Part shown: piece by piece, positions 1 through 6,700 of the stretch
Layout: each line of letters starts with the position of its first letter
How positions within the stretch are numbered: the stretch's first letter is position 1
From: Desulfobacterales bacterium
Lineage (GTDB): Bacteria; Desulfobacterota; DSM-4660; Desulfatiglandales; JALVZP01
DNA length: 8,295 nucleotides
Direction of reading: 5' to 3'
Assembly (NCBI GenBank): GCA_027037575.1
Contig: JALVZP010000199.1
Span: forward strand, 1-8,295
The notes under the pieces: generated by a model
The model's input: the letters and a program-made list of their open reading frames with translations, nothing else
The model's database searches: none
Told to the model about the DNA's origin: nothing
Made by a program: the position numbers and the translations under genes

Positions 1-1
1 A

Positions 2-121
2 CTTGCAAGGATAGCAAAGCTTCTCAAAGACAATAGACTTAGGAAGAATTTAATGGAAGCAAAATCCAGAGAAGAAATATATAAAACAATCATTGAAGCA
101 GACAAAGAGATAACTATCTAA
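2..121 (+). CDS. PTS EIIA, fructose/nitrogen-regulatory type (PtsN-like), C-terminal fragment
   Basis: The first 39 visible codons run in frame from base 2 to a TAA at 119-121; the start and most of the gene lie upstream of the window. The fragment contains LARIAKLLKDNRLR and then a KSREEIYKTII stretch. This matches the C-terminal helices of the fructose-family EIIA domain (PtsN/EIIA-Ntr and FruA-type), where the pattern is LARI-LL-D---R--L--A-S-EEIY--I. The active-site His would be upstream and cannot be checked. A mannose-type EIIA follows 26 bases downstream, an arrangement seen in bacteria that keep PTS phosphocarriers as regulators without sugar permeases. The family call rests on pattern recognition over a short piece. 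A larger fusion protein ending in EIIA cannot be excluded. Confidence 0.7.
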   Translation, partial: LARIAKLLKDNRLRKNLMEAKSREEIYKTIIEADKEITI

Positions 122-123
122 AA

Positions 124-131
124 AAAGGGGG
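124..131 (+). promoter_or_regulatory. Purine-rich ribosome-binding site upstream of the EIIA-Man gene
   Basis: The bases AAAGGGGG end 16 bases before the EIIA-Man start at 148, which is long for a Shine-Dalgarno spacer. They end only 3 bases before an out-of-frame ATG at 135. That ATG opens a 14-codon reading frame (135-179) that closes with TGA inside the EIIA-Man coding region. The protein N-terminus still favours 148, so this is either a long-spaced site or a small overlapping leader. Confidence 0.4.
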
Positions 132-147
132 ATCATGTTTAGTCTTT

Positions 148-546
148 ATGATAGGCATACTGATAGTTTCTCACTGTGATATTGGGAAGGAATTGATAAA
201 GGCAGCAGAGCTTATAATGGGACATATAGAATTAATAGACTCTGTATCTGTAAGCCAGCCAGTAAATAGTCAGGAATTAATAGATCTTATATCCAAGAAG
301 ATAGAAGAGTTGGATAAAGGGGAAGGAGTCCTTATACTTACAGATATGTTTGGTGGAACACCATGTAATATAAGTCTCCCATTTCTGGAAAGAGAAAGGG
401 TAGAAGTGCTTGCGGGTGTAAATCTTCCTATGCTTATAGCAATAGCCAAGGATAGAGAGGGTATCTCTTTAAAGGAGTTAAGCAAAAAGGCAAAGCAGGC
501 AGGAAAACAGAGTATTACTCTGGCAGGAGAACTGATTTCAGCCTGA
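148..546 (+). CDS. PTS EIIA, mannose family (EIIA-Man domain protein)
   Basis: This 132-residue cytoplasmic protein is a complete stand-alone EIIA-Man domain, close to the usual length of about 130-140. It starts MIGILIVSH, placing the phosphorylatable His at residue 9, where the family has it at about 9-10. The second family signature, LTDMFGGTPCN, lies at about residues 64-74. In the family, HPr phosphorylates this His and the phosphate passes to an EIIB. No EIIB, EIIC or EIID is visible here, and the upstream neighbour is another EIIA, so a regulatory phospho-relay role is inferred rather than sugar transport. The start at 148 is fixed by the conserved N-terminus, although the purine-rich AAGGGGG at 124-131 is better spaced for an out-of-frame ATG at 135. 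It ends in TGA at 544-546, which shows UGA acts as a stop in this genome. Confidence 0.9.
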   Translation: MIGILIVSHCDIGKELIKAAELIMGHIELIDSVSVSQPVNSQELIDLISKKIEELDKGEGVLILTDMFGGTPCNISLPFLERERVEVLAGVNLPMLIAIAKDREGISLKELSKKAKQAGKQSITLAGELISA

Positions 547-550
547 TTTA

Positions 551-1003
551 ATGCTTTCCATTATAGAGATTGGAAGAAGAGAGTTTAGAAGGTTTGAAAA
601 AGAGATACTGGATATTGAAAGGAGCTCTTTTAGAACACCCTGGAATTTTATCCAGTTCTTAGATGAGCTAACTAACCCAGTTTCTCATCTATGGGGGCTT
701 ATTGAGGATGTAAGACTGATTGGATATATCTGCTTCTGGACTATTGGTAATGAAATACATATACTAAATATTGCAATACATCCTGAAAAGAGAAGGAAGG
801 GAATGGCAAGATATTTGATTGATAAATTGATAAATATGGCAAAAGAAAGGGATGTATCTGAGATATGGCTTGAGGTAAGAGCATCTAATAAGCCAGCCAT
901 ATCTTTGTATGAAGCTCTGGGGTTTGAGAAAGTAGGGATAAGAAAGGGGTATTATCCAGATACCCATGAAGATGCCATTTTGATGAGCCTAAAACTTAAA
1001 TAA
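551..1003 (+). CDS. rimI: Ribosomal protein S18-alanine N-acetyltransferase (RimI-type GNAT)
   Basis: This 150-residue GNAT-fold enzyme is the usual size for RimI, which acetylates the N-terminal Ala of ribosomal protein S18 using acetyl-CoA. The N-terminal part has the RimI-like ILDIERSSFRTPW (about residues 19-31). The acetyl-CoA pyrophosphate loop appears as HPEKRRKGMARYL at about 77-89. The C-terminal hallmark LEVRASNKPAISLYEALGF begins near residue 107 and is followed by RKGYYPDTHEDAILM, with the Tyr and Glu-Asp-Ala typical of RimI. An upstream in-frame TGA at 533-535 leaves no earlier ATG, GTG or TTG, so 551 is the start. The best Shine-Dalgarno (AGGAGA, 525-530) is 20 bases away, so translation is probably coupled to the preceding gene, which ends 4 bases upstream. 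A different protein-N-acetyltransferase target is possible. Confidence 0.87.
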   Translation: MLSIIEIGRREFRRFEKEILDIERSSFRTPWNFIQFLDELTNPVSHLWGLIEDVRLIGYICFWTIGNEIHILNIAIHPEKRRKGMARYLIDKLINMAKERDVSEIWLEVRASNKPAISLYEALGFEKVGIRKGYYPDTHEDAILMSLKLK

Positions 1004-1008
1004 GGAGG
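1003..1008 (+). promoter_or_regulatory. Strong Shine-Dalgarno for gap
   Basis: AGGAGG begins at the last base of the rimI stop codon and lies 6 bases before the gap ATG at 1015. It is the best ribosome-binding site on the plus strand, fitting a highly expressed glycolytic enzyme. It excludes the earlier out-of-frame ATG at 1010, which is too close and stops after four codons. Confidence 0.85.
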
Positions 1009-1014
1009 TATGCC

Positions 1015-2019
1015 ATGGCAGTAAGAGTTGGTATAAATGGATTTGGAAGGATAGGGAGGATGGTGTTTAGGGCAGGACTAAATAATAAGAAGATAGAATT
1101 TGTTGCAATAAATGATATAACAGATCCAAAGACATTAGCGCATCTTCTAAAATATGATTCTGTTCATGGAAAGCTGAATGCAGATATATCTCATACAGAG
1201 GATTCCATTGTGGTAAATGGAAAGAATATCAGGGTATATACAGAAAGGGATCCATCAAGCATCCCCTGGAAGGAAGAAGGTGTAGATATAGTCATGGAGT
1301 GCACAGGACTATTCAGGGAAAGGAGTAAAGCAGAAGGTCATCTAAAGGCTGGGGCAAAAAAGGTAATCATATCTGCACCTGCAAAGGATCCTGATATAAC
1401 AATAGTTATGGGTGTAAATCATGAAAAATATGATCCAGAAAAGCATCATATCATCTCAAATGCCTCCTGCACAACAAATTGTCTTGCTCCTGTCTGCAAA
1501 GTATTGATGGAGAATTTCGGAATAGAAAAGGGCCTTATGACAACAACACATGCATATACCAATGATCAGAGGCTACTTGATGCCCCACATAAAGATCTCA
1601 GGAGGGCAAGGGCAGCAGCAATGTCAATGGTTCCAACAACAACAGGTGCTGCAAGGGCAGTTTCCTTAGTCCTTCCAGAACTTGAAGGAAAGCTAAATGG
1701 AATGGCAATAAGGGTTCCTACACCCAATGTATCAATTGTAGATCTTGTTGCACAGCTTAGTAAAAAGGCAACCGTGGAAGAGATAAACAATAGCTTGAAG
1801 GAGGCATCAGAGACATATCTGAAGGGCATACTTGCAGTATGTGAAGAGCCTTTAGTATCTATTGATTTCAATGGCTCAACATACTCCTCCATTGTGGATG
1901 CACTCTCCACGATGGTAATAGATGATATGGTAAAGGTCCTTGCATGGTATGATAATGAGTTTGGATATTCTAACAGGATGGTAGATCTTGCAATCTATAT
2001 AGGTGAAAAGGAGAAATAA
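1015..2019 (+). CDS. gap: Glyceraldehyde-3-phosphate dehydrogenase, type I, NAD-dependent
   Basis: At 334 residues this is a full-length cytoplasmic GAPDH. It oxidises glyceraldehyde 3-phosphate with phosphate and NAD+ to 1,3-bisphosphoglycerate in glycolysis, or runs the reverse in gluconeogenesis. The Rossmann dinucleotide motif GINGFGRIGR is at residues 7-16. Asp34 in AINDITD, together with Ala190-Pro191 in the DAPHKDLRRAR loop, corresponds to the acidic/Pro pair of NAD-preferring catabolic enzymes. The active site SNASCTTNCLAP gives the nucleophile Cys152, and His179 (TTTHAYTNDQ) is the base partner. The C-terminal WYDNEFGYSNRM signature is present near 314-325. The stop is separated from the tpiA start by one base, so the two enzymes are translationally coupled. 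The usual partner pgk is not between them. Confidence 0.97.
   Translation: MAVRVGINGFGRIGRMVFRAGLNNKKIEFVAINDITDPKTLAHLLKYDSVHGKLNADISHTEDSIVVNGKNIRVYTERDPSSIPWKEEGVDIVMECTGLFRERSKAEGHLKAGAKKVIISAPAKDPDITIVMGVNHEKYDPEKHHIISNASCTTNCLAPVCKVLMENFGIEKGLMTTTHAYTNDQRLLDAPHKDLRRARAAAMSMVPTTTGAARAVSLVLPELEGKLNGMAIRVPTPNVSIVDLVAQLSKKATVEEINNSLKEASETYLKGILAVCEEPLVSIDFNGSTYSSIVDALSTMVIDDMVKVLAWYDNEFGYSNRMVDLAIYIGEKEK
2008..2013 (+). promoter_or_regulatory. Shine-Dalgarno that sets the tpiA start
   Basis: AAGGAG lies inside the last codons of gap and ends 7 bases before ATG 2021. It overlaps an alternative GTG at 2003 and therefore cannot serve it. This supports 2021 as the tpiA start. Confidence 0.75.
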
Positions 2020-2020
2020 G

Positions 2021-2770
2021 ATGGAAAGGAGACCACTTATTGCAGGAAACTGGAAGATGAATCTCTCTTTAAGGGATGCCATCTCCTTGGCAAAGGATAT
2101 AGTTACTGGCATATTGGATATAGAGGATAGGGATGTCCTTATTGCCCCTCCCTTTCCCTTCCTCTATCCAATAAATAAGGCAATAGAAGGCAGCAAGCTC
2201 TTTCTTGGTGCACAGAATATGCACTGGGAGGAAGGTGGGGCATTTACAGGAGAGGTATCTGGATTGATGATAAGGGATGTGGGATGCACTCATGTAATTA
2301 TTGGCCATTCTGAAAGGAGGATAATATTCAAAGAGACTGATGAGATGATAGCAAAGAAGGTGAAAAAGGCAATAGATCTTGGGCTATATCCCATTCTATG
2401 TGTAGGGGAAAGGTTGGAAGAAAGGGAAGATGGAAAGACATTTGAGGTAGTAAAAAATCAGCTTGAGGGAGGTCTTTCTCTTATAGATGAGATCCCTGAT
2501 ACATTTATCATTGCATATGAGCCTGTCTGGGCAATTGGAACAGGACATACTGCAACACCTTCTCAGGCGCAGGAGGTCCACTCCTTTATAAGGAAATGGA
2601 TAGAGGAAAGATATGGGAAGGAGAAGGCATCCTTTATAAGGATACTTTATGGAGGGAGTGTAAAGCCAGAGAATATAAAGGAACTTATGGCAGAAGAGGA
2701 CATAGATGGTGCACTTGTTGGAGGGGCAAGCCTTAAGGTAGATTCCTTCTTAAAGATTGTGAGATTTTAA
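2021..2770 (+). CDS. tpiA: Triosephosphate isomerase
   Basis: This 249-residue TIM-barrel enzyme has the standard bacterial length and interconverts dihydroxyacetone phosphate and glyceraldehyde 3-phosphate in the cytoplasm. Using ATG 2021, the protein begins MERRPLIAGNWKMN, with the catalytic Asn10 and Lys12. The electrophile His96 is in IIGHSERR, and the base Glu167 is in AYEPVWAIGTG, which leads into the mobile loop 6. The phosphate-binding YGGSVKPEN (about 210-218) and GALVGGASL (about 230-238) motifs are intact. The frame stays open upstream to a GTG at 2003 that would add six residues overlapping gap, but the family N-terminus and the Shine-Dalgarno at 2008-2013 favour 2021. It sits directly after gap, and the ResB gene follows after 5 bases. 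Confidence 0.97.
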   Translation: MERRPLIAGNWKMNLSLRDAISLAKDIVTGILDIEDRDVLIAPPFPFLYPINKAIEGSKLFLGAQNMHWEEGGAFTGEVSGLMIRDVGCTHVIIGHSERRIIFKETDEMIAKKVKKAIDLGLYPILCVGERLEEREDGKTFEVVKNQLEGGLSLIDEIPDTFIIAYEPVWAIGTGHTATPSQAQEVHSFIRKWIEERYGKEKASFIRILYGGSVKPENIKELMAEEDIDGALVGGASLKVDSFLKIVRF

Positions 2771-2775
2771 TTTTT

Positions 2776-4152
2776 ATGATCTTGAAAGCACTTAAATCAG
2801 TTAAGCTAACTGTTTTTTTACTTATTCTCCTTGCCTCTATTGCAATAATAGGGACGGTAATCCCTCAAGGAGAAGAAGCTGTTGGATTTGCAATGAGACT
2901 TAGTCCAAGGGTATTTCATATCTTAAGTGCCCTTGGACTATTTGATATATATCACACATGGTGGTTTAGGGCTTTACTCGGTCTTATTTCTATTAATCTG
3001 ATAGTCTGTTCAGTTGATAGGTTTCCAAAGACATGGAAAAGAATGAATGCATCTCCTCCAGTAGATATGAAAAAGATATTTGAAGATATAGGTAGAGACC
3101 AGTCATTTGAAGTAAATGGTAATTTTAAAAAAGTCTTAGAAAAGCTGGATTCCTTCTTAGAAAGAAGATTTAAGAATGTAAGAAAAAAGATTGAAGATAA
3201 AATAGGATACTTCTACCTTGAAGAAGGAAGATACTCACATCTTGGCGTATACATAGTCCATCTAAGCGTAATAGTTATTCTCGTAGGAGGAATCATAGGC
3301 TCTATATGGGGATTTGAGGGATATATGAACATATTAGAAGGAGAAAAAAAGGATATTGTAAGACTTACAAGAAAGATGAAGGTCATAAGGCTTCCATTCT
3401 CTATAAGGTGTGATAATTTCATAGTAGAATATTATGAAAATGGGATGCCAAAAGAATATCTTTCAAGGCTCACCTTTATAGAGGATCATAAAGAGACAAA
3501 AAAGGAGCTTAGAGTAAATCATCCTGTCTCATTTCATGGAATAACATTTTATCAGGCAAGCTATGGAATATCTGTAGGAAGTTATGCAAAGATAAGAATA
3601 ATAAATAATGAGGAAAAGAAAAGGTATGAGTTAACACTTAAACCTGGAGATATATATAAGATCCCTGGTTCTGATACGGTCATACAATTAATGGACATAA
3701 AGGATAATCTTGCAGGATGTGGGCCTGCATTGATTTTGCTAATAAGGAAAAGGAGTGAGATAAGGAAACTGATACTCTTTCAAGATATGGAAAAGGCAAG
3801 AAAAAGGCTTCCAAAGCAGATGCTGATGGCTTCAGTATTTGATCCTTCATCCATTAAGCCATATAAATTTGTGATAGAAGACATACCAACAAGATACTAC
3901 ACAGGAATTCAGGTAAGCAAGGATCCAGGTGTCCCTCTTGTATGGATAGGATTTTTCATGTTGATATTCGGTCTTATAATTACCTTCTTCACTTCCCATA
4001 AAAGAGTCTGGATAAAGGTGGAGGAGATAAAAGAGAATCTTGTAAATATCTCGGTCTCAGGAATGTCTAATAGGGATCCTGTTTCTCTTTCAAAAAAGAT
4101 AAGAACCATAATGGAAGAGATAAAAGGGGAGTTGAGAAATGAAGCTATATAA
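2776..4152 (+). CDS. resB: Cytochrome c biogenesis protein ResB (Ccs1/CcsB type)
   Basis: This 458-residue inner-membrane protein is one half of the System II cytochrome c synthetase, which with CcsA exports heme and attaches it to CXXCH motifs of apocytochromes on the outer face. Four membrane segments are visible, at about residues 11-29 (ending in IIGTVIPQ, a ResB hallmark), 63-80, 155-178 and 387-406. The large soluble region between the third and fourth is the family's periplasmic domain. TM3 carries a His (YIVHLSVIV, His162) at the place of a conserved family His. Other family blocks are NHPVSFHGITFYQASYG (about 248-264), SKDPGVPLVWIGF (about 381-393) and TSHKRVWIKV just after TM4. No clear Shine-Dalgarno is seen, so translation is probably coupled to tpiA. 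The 3' end overlaps ccsA by 14 bases. Confidence 0.92.
   Translation: MILKALKSVKLTVFLLILLASIAIIGTVIPQGEEAVGFAMRLSPRVFHILSALGLFDIYHTWWFRALLGLISINLIVCSVDRFPKTWKRMNASPPVDMKKIFEDIGRDQSFEVNGNFKKVLEKLDSFLERRFKNVRKKIEDKIGYFYLEEGRYSHLGVYIVHLSVIVILVGGIIGSIWGFEGYMNILEGEKKDIVRLTRKMKVIRLPFSIRCDNFIVEYYENGMPKEYLSRLTFIEDHKETKKELRVNHPVSFHGITFYQASYGISVGSYAKIRIINNEEKKRYELTLKPGDIYKIPGSDTVIQLMDIKDNLAGCGPALILLIRKRSEIRKLILFQDMEKARKRLPKQMLMASVFDPSSIKPYKFVIEDIPTRYYTGIQVSKDPGVPLVWIGFFMLIFGLIITFFTSHKRVWIKVEEIKENLVNISVSGMSNRDPVSLSKKIRTIMEEIKGELRNEAI
4126..4131 (+). promoter_or_regulatory. Shine-Dalgarno for ccsA inside the resB 3' end
   Basis: GGGGAG ends 7 bases before the ccsA ATG at 4139 and lies within resB coding sequence. 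It supports the overlapping start and coupled production of the two subunits. Confidence 0.65.
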
Positions 4153-4957
4153 TACAATAATACTTGGCTACGTGACATTTGGCTATTTCTTTGCATTTTT
4201 TATGTATCTCCTTATGCTGGTGATGAAGAGAGAGATATTTGGAAAGATTGGAAGCCTGATTTCTATCATTACTCTCTTATTCCATACCTTTGGGATAATT
4301 CTTAGATGGATAGAATCATATAGGCTTGGAATAGGACATGCTCCTCTCTCCAATCTATATGAGTCCCTTATATTCTTTGGATGGGCAATAATGCTCATGT
4401 ATGTGATATTAGAATGGAAGACAAAGATAAAGATGTTTGGTGCATTTGTTACTCCTATTGCATTCCTTATTATGGCATATGCATCCTTTTCACCATCTGT
4501 AAATGATAGGATACAGCCACTTATTCCTGCTTTAAAGAGCAATTGGCTTATAGCACATGTTGTTACTTGCTTTATGGGATATGCAGCATTTGGTATATCA
4601 ATGGCCTTAAGCATCATATATCTTTTAAATCGGAGATCCCGGATAGCAGATATCCTGGAAGAGCTTAATTACCAGATCATAATAATAGGATTTTTTATGC
4701 TTAGCCTGGGAATAATTACTGGATCAGTATGGGCACATTATGCATGGGGAAGCTATTGGAGCTGGGACCCAAAAGAGACATGGTCACTTATTACATGGCT
4801 AATATATGCAGCACTTATACATTCAAGACATGTAAGGGGATGGAGGGGGAAGAGGATAGCCATCCTCTCTATAATAGGCTTCTGCTGTGTGCTGTTTACA
4901 TACTTAGGGGTAAATTTCCTTCTTTCAGGACTTCACAGTTATGCAACAAAATCTTAA
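4139..4957 (+). CDS. ccsA: Cytochrome c biogenesis protein CcsA/ResC (WWD-domain heme handling protein)
   Basis: This 272-residue polytopic membrane protein is the heme-delivery partner of ResB. The diagnostic tryptophan-rich WWD loop is at residues 203-217 (WGSYWSWDPKETWSL), facing the periplasm. Candidate heme-ligand histidines are His140 (NWLIAHVV) and His266 (GLHSYA) on either side of it, with His49 and His228 in membrane segments. About eight hydrophobic segments can be counted, for example near 6-29, 38-56, 75-92, 100-117, 136-163, 178-199, 215-229 and 239-264. The length is in the normal range for stand-alone CcsA. It overlaps resB by 14 bases, as expected for a stoichiometric complex. 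Its TAA shares the bases TTAA with the convergent rmlD stop. CcmC-family proteins share the WWD loop, but the adjacent ResB makes System II the clear reading. Confidence 0.94.
   Translation: MKLYNTIILGYVTFGYFFAFFMYLLMLVMKREIFGKIGSLISIITLLFHTFGIILRWIESYRLGIGHAPLSNLYESLIFFGWAIMLMYVILEWKTKIKMFGAFVTPIAFLIMAYASFSPSVNDRIQPLIPALKSNWLIAHVVTCFMGYAAFGISMALSIIYLLNRRSRIADILEELNYQIIIIGFFMLSLGIITGSVWAHYAWGSYWSWDPKETWSLITWLIYAALIHSRHVRGWRGKRIAILSIIGFCCVLFTYLGVNFLLSGLHSYATKS
4954..4957. other. Shared TTAA: overlapping stop codons of convergent genes
   Basis: The bases TTAA supply the TAA of ccsA on the plus strand (4955-4957) and the TAA of rmlD on the minus strand (4956-4954). The two operons therefore meet with a 4-base tail-to-tail overlap. 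I found no convincing terminator hairpin with a T-tract at the junction, so any terminator must lie within coding sequence or be Rho-dependent. Confidence 0.9.
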
Positions 4958-5832
4958 CTCTCTTCCTTCGCCTCTTTTATAAGACGAGCTCCATATATAT
5001 CTAAAAATTCCTTCATATCTTCTTTCCATTTCCTCATTATATTTAGCCTGTGGATCTTTAATTCCTTATTTTCTAATAAACAGTTTACAGGCCTTTTTGC
5101 TGGTGGATTCCATTCCTTCATACTGATTTTTTCTATAGGTGCACTCAGTCCTAAGTGATTTAGAATAAATTCTGCCCATTCAAGCCTGTTGCAATATCCT
5201 TCTGATGTGACATGGAATATTCCTGTCATCTTTTTTTCTAAAAGTACAATTATCTGAAGTGCCACCCTGTATGTCCAGGTAGGAGAGCCATACTGGTCAT
5301 AGACAACTGTAAGCTTTTCTCCGTTTACTGCCTTTTTTATTACCCACTTTACAAAATTTTTTCCATTTATCCCATAAAGCCATCCAGTCCTGATAATTAT
5401 ATAGTCGTCTATATTGTTTATAACTGCCTTTTCGCTTTCTGCCTTTGTCTTTCCATAAAAAGATAAGGGATTTGGTTCATCATCTTCAAAATATGGCTGT
5501 GGTATTGGCTTCTTTCCATCAAATACATAATCACTTGATATATGGACAATCTTACACTCAAACCTTGCACATACCTGTGCAAGATTCCTTGCTCCTTCTA
5601 TATTTATCTTCTGTGCAATCTTCCTTTCTGTTTCACATGCATCCACATCAGTAAATGCAGCACAATTGACTACTACATCTGGAGAATTCTTCTGTATGAC
5701 CTCTATTACCTTATCCCATTTTCTTATATCCATCTCTTCCCTTGTAGGTGCAATCACCTCATATTTTTTAGAAAAGACCTTTTTACAATCACTTCCAAGC
5801 ATACCTGTGCTGCCAGTGATAAGGACCTTCAT
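4954..5832 (-). CDS. rmlD: dTDP-4-dehydrorhamnose reductase
   Basis: This 292-residue NAD(P)-dependent short-chain dehydrogenase-type reductase catalyses the last step of dTDP-L-rhamnose synthesis, for cell-surface polysaccharide. It begins MKVLITGSTGMLG with the Rossmann glycine motif at residues 7-13. NCAAFTDVDACE (about 56-67) is typical of RmlD, SSDYVFDG (99-106) carries the catalytic Ser/Thr region, and YGKTK (126-130) gives the Tyr-x-x-x-Lys pair. RTGWLYG (148-154), DQYGSPTW (179-186) and a C-terminal RP-x-x-CLL pattern complete the match. The other rhamnose genes (rmlA, B, C) are not in the window. It is the last gene of the minus-strand operon and starts inside the stop of the MauE-like gene (ATGA). 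It also has its own strong ribosome-binding site, so its level may be set partly independently. Its functional link to the redox genes upstream is unclear. Confidence 0.92.
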   Translation of the reverse strand: MKVLITGSTGMLGSDCKKVFSKKYEVIAPTREEMDIRKWDKVIEVIQKNSPDVVVNCAAFTDVDACETERKIAQKINIEGARNLAQVCARFECKIVHISSDYVFDGKKPIPQPYFEDDEPNPLSFYGKTKAESEKAVINNIDDYIIIRTGWLYGINGKNFVKWVIKKAVNGEKLTVVYDQYGSPTWTYRVALQIIVLLEKKMTGIFHVTSEGYCNRLEWAEFILNHLGLSAPIEKISMKEWNPPAKRPVNCLLENKELKIHRLNIMRKWKEDMKEFLDIYGARLIKEAKEES

Positions 5833-6260
5833 CTTTCCCTCCTCTCATCCTTTATGATATAGCACCAAGTTAGATATAGAGATATAAGCAACAAAACCAT
5901 ATCCCTTATTATATACCACATCATGGTATACTTAGATGAAGGATTTGCATTCAGATCAAAGCAACCGCATTCTATATTTAGACCTCTAAGGAAGTTTATA
6001 AATATAGCCAAAAAGAAAGCTACAAGCAATATGTTTGACCAAATCAGTCCTCCTTCTAAAAAAATACCTGTAAGGATGGAAAGACCTGTAAAAAACTCTA
6101 ACCAGGGAATTATAATTGCAATAAGATTTAAGGAAATATCTGGAAAAAGGTGGTAATTAATAAGGACCTGAACAAATTTCTCAGGATGAATTATCTTGCC
6201 AATGCTTGCATAAATAAAGATCAGTCCTAAGAATAATCTTAAAATAAGATATTTTTTCAT
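5829..6260 (-). CDS. MauE/DoxX-family redox-associated membrane protein
   Basis: This 143-residue inner-membrane protein has four hydrophobic segments at about residues 4-22, 45-64, 70-92 and 115-135. Features matching the MauE/DoxX family are YASIGKIIHPEKF (about 17-29) after TM1, a PWLEFFTGLSILTG block (about 52-65) with an in-membrane Glu, and an N-x-x-RGL turn. A CGCF motif with Cys98 and Cys100 follows TM3. MauE is needed to form the disulfides of methylamine dehydrogenase. DoxX-type proteins are linked to thiosulfate-quinone oxidation and thiol redox. No methylamine dehydrogenase genes are here, so a general role in passing thiol electrons between the envelope and quinones is inferred from the neighbours. 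It starts inside the rhodanese stop (ATGA) with no obvious Shine-Dalgarno, so coupling is likely. It ends inside the rmlD start in the same way. Confidence 0.8.
   Translation of the reverse strand: MKKYLILRLFLGLIFIYASIGKIIHPEKFVQVLINYHLFPDISLNLIAIIIPWLEFFTGLSILTGIFLEGGLIWSNILLVAFFLAIFINFLRGLNIECGCFDLNANPSSKYTMMWYIIRDMVLLLISLYLTWCYIIKDERRER
5838..5843 (-). promoter_or_regulatory. Strong Shine-Dalgarno for rmlD
   Basis: Read on the minus strand, AGGAGG ends 5 bases before the rmlD ATG at 5832 and lies inside the last codons of the MauE-like gene. It is the best ribosome-binding site in the minus-strand operon. Confidence 0.8.
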
Positions 6261-6700
6261 GGCCTACATACTGGAAGTCCCTTTGCGATCCAAGCATCAA
6301 TACCACCCTTTAGATAATACACCTTATCAAATCCTAAGGAATAAAGTTCCATTGCCAACTCTTTACTTAATTCACATTTCCTTTCACAATAAACGATAAT
6401 TGTTTTGTCCTTAGGAAGGTTCATCTTCTCAATTGAATCCATCTCTTCAGGAGGGATATTTATTGCACCCTTTATATGGACCTTCTCATAAAACTGTTTT
6501 GGCCTTGCGTCAATAAATAATACCTCTTTTTTAAGAAACATCCTTTTTGCATCAGATATATCTATAGAAAGATCATGAGATGAAGCTTGATAAAAAAGGG
6601 GAAGTTTGTTTTTCCTGAGTGAATTTACTCCTAATCCTACCATGATAGAAATGAACAGAAGAATTAAAGACTGAACAAATAGACTCTTCCTTTCAATCAT
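6257..6700 (-). CDS. Membrane-anchored single-domain rhodanese-like protein
   Basis: This 147-residue protein has one N-terminal hydrophobic segment (about residues 8-27), a short linker, and one rhodanese domain (about 44-145). The segment is a membrane anchor or uncleaved signal that should put the domain on the outer face. Domain landmarks are FIDARPKQFYEKVHIKGAIN (about 62-81), the active-site strand IIVYCERKCELS with the persulfide-forming Cys105, and YLKGGIDAWIAKGLPV near the C-terminus. The loop has a second Cys at 109 and lacks the common GxRS ending, so substrate handling may be unusual. Rhodaneses carry sulfane sulfur as a Cys persulfide, and some handle selenium. Its position between a DUF1573 protein and a MauE-like protein suggests a periplasmic persulfide or disulfide relay. 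It overlaps both neighbours by ATGA. A modest AAGAGG lies at 6710-6715. Confidence 0.87.
   Translation of the reverse strand: MIERKSLFVQSLILLFISIMVGLGVNSLRKNKLPLFYQASSHDLSIDISDAKRMFLKKEVLFIDARPKQFYEKVHIKGAINIPPEEMDSIEKMNLPKDKTIIVYCERKCELSKELAMELYSLGFDKVYYLKGGIDAWIAKGLPVCRP

Noticed and set aside
1566..1910. Minus-strand 114-codon ORF inside gap
   Set aside because: It is antisense to a highly conserved part of GAPDH and reflects its codon bias, not an independent gene.
2003..2020. Upstream GTG start for tpiA adding six residues
   Set aside because: The Shine-Dalgarno at 2008-2013 overlaps this start and is correctly spaced for ATG 2021, which gives the standard family N-terminus.
4729..5004. 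Plus-strand 91-codon ORF overlapping the ccsA end
   Set aside because: It is an alternate-frame shadow of the WWD region of ccsA, low complexity and without any family pattern.
5445..5862. Plus-strand ORFs of 63-106 codons over rmlD
   Set aside because: They are antisense shadows of a clear RmlD protein and have no recognisable domains or ribosome-binding context.
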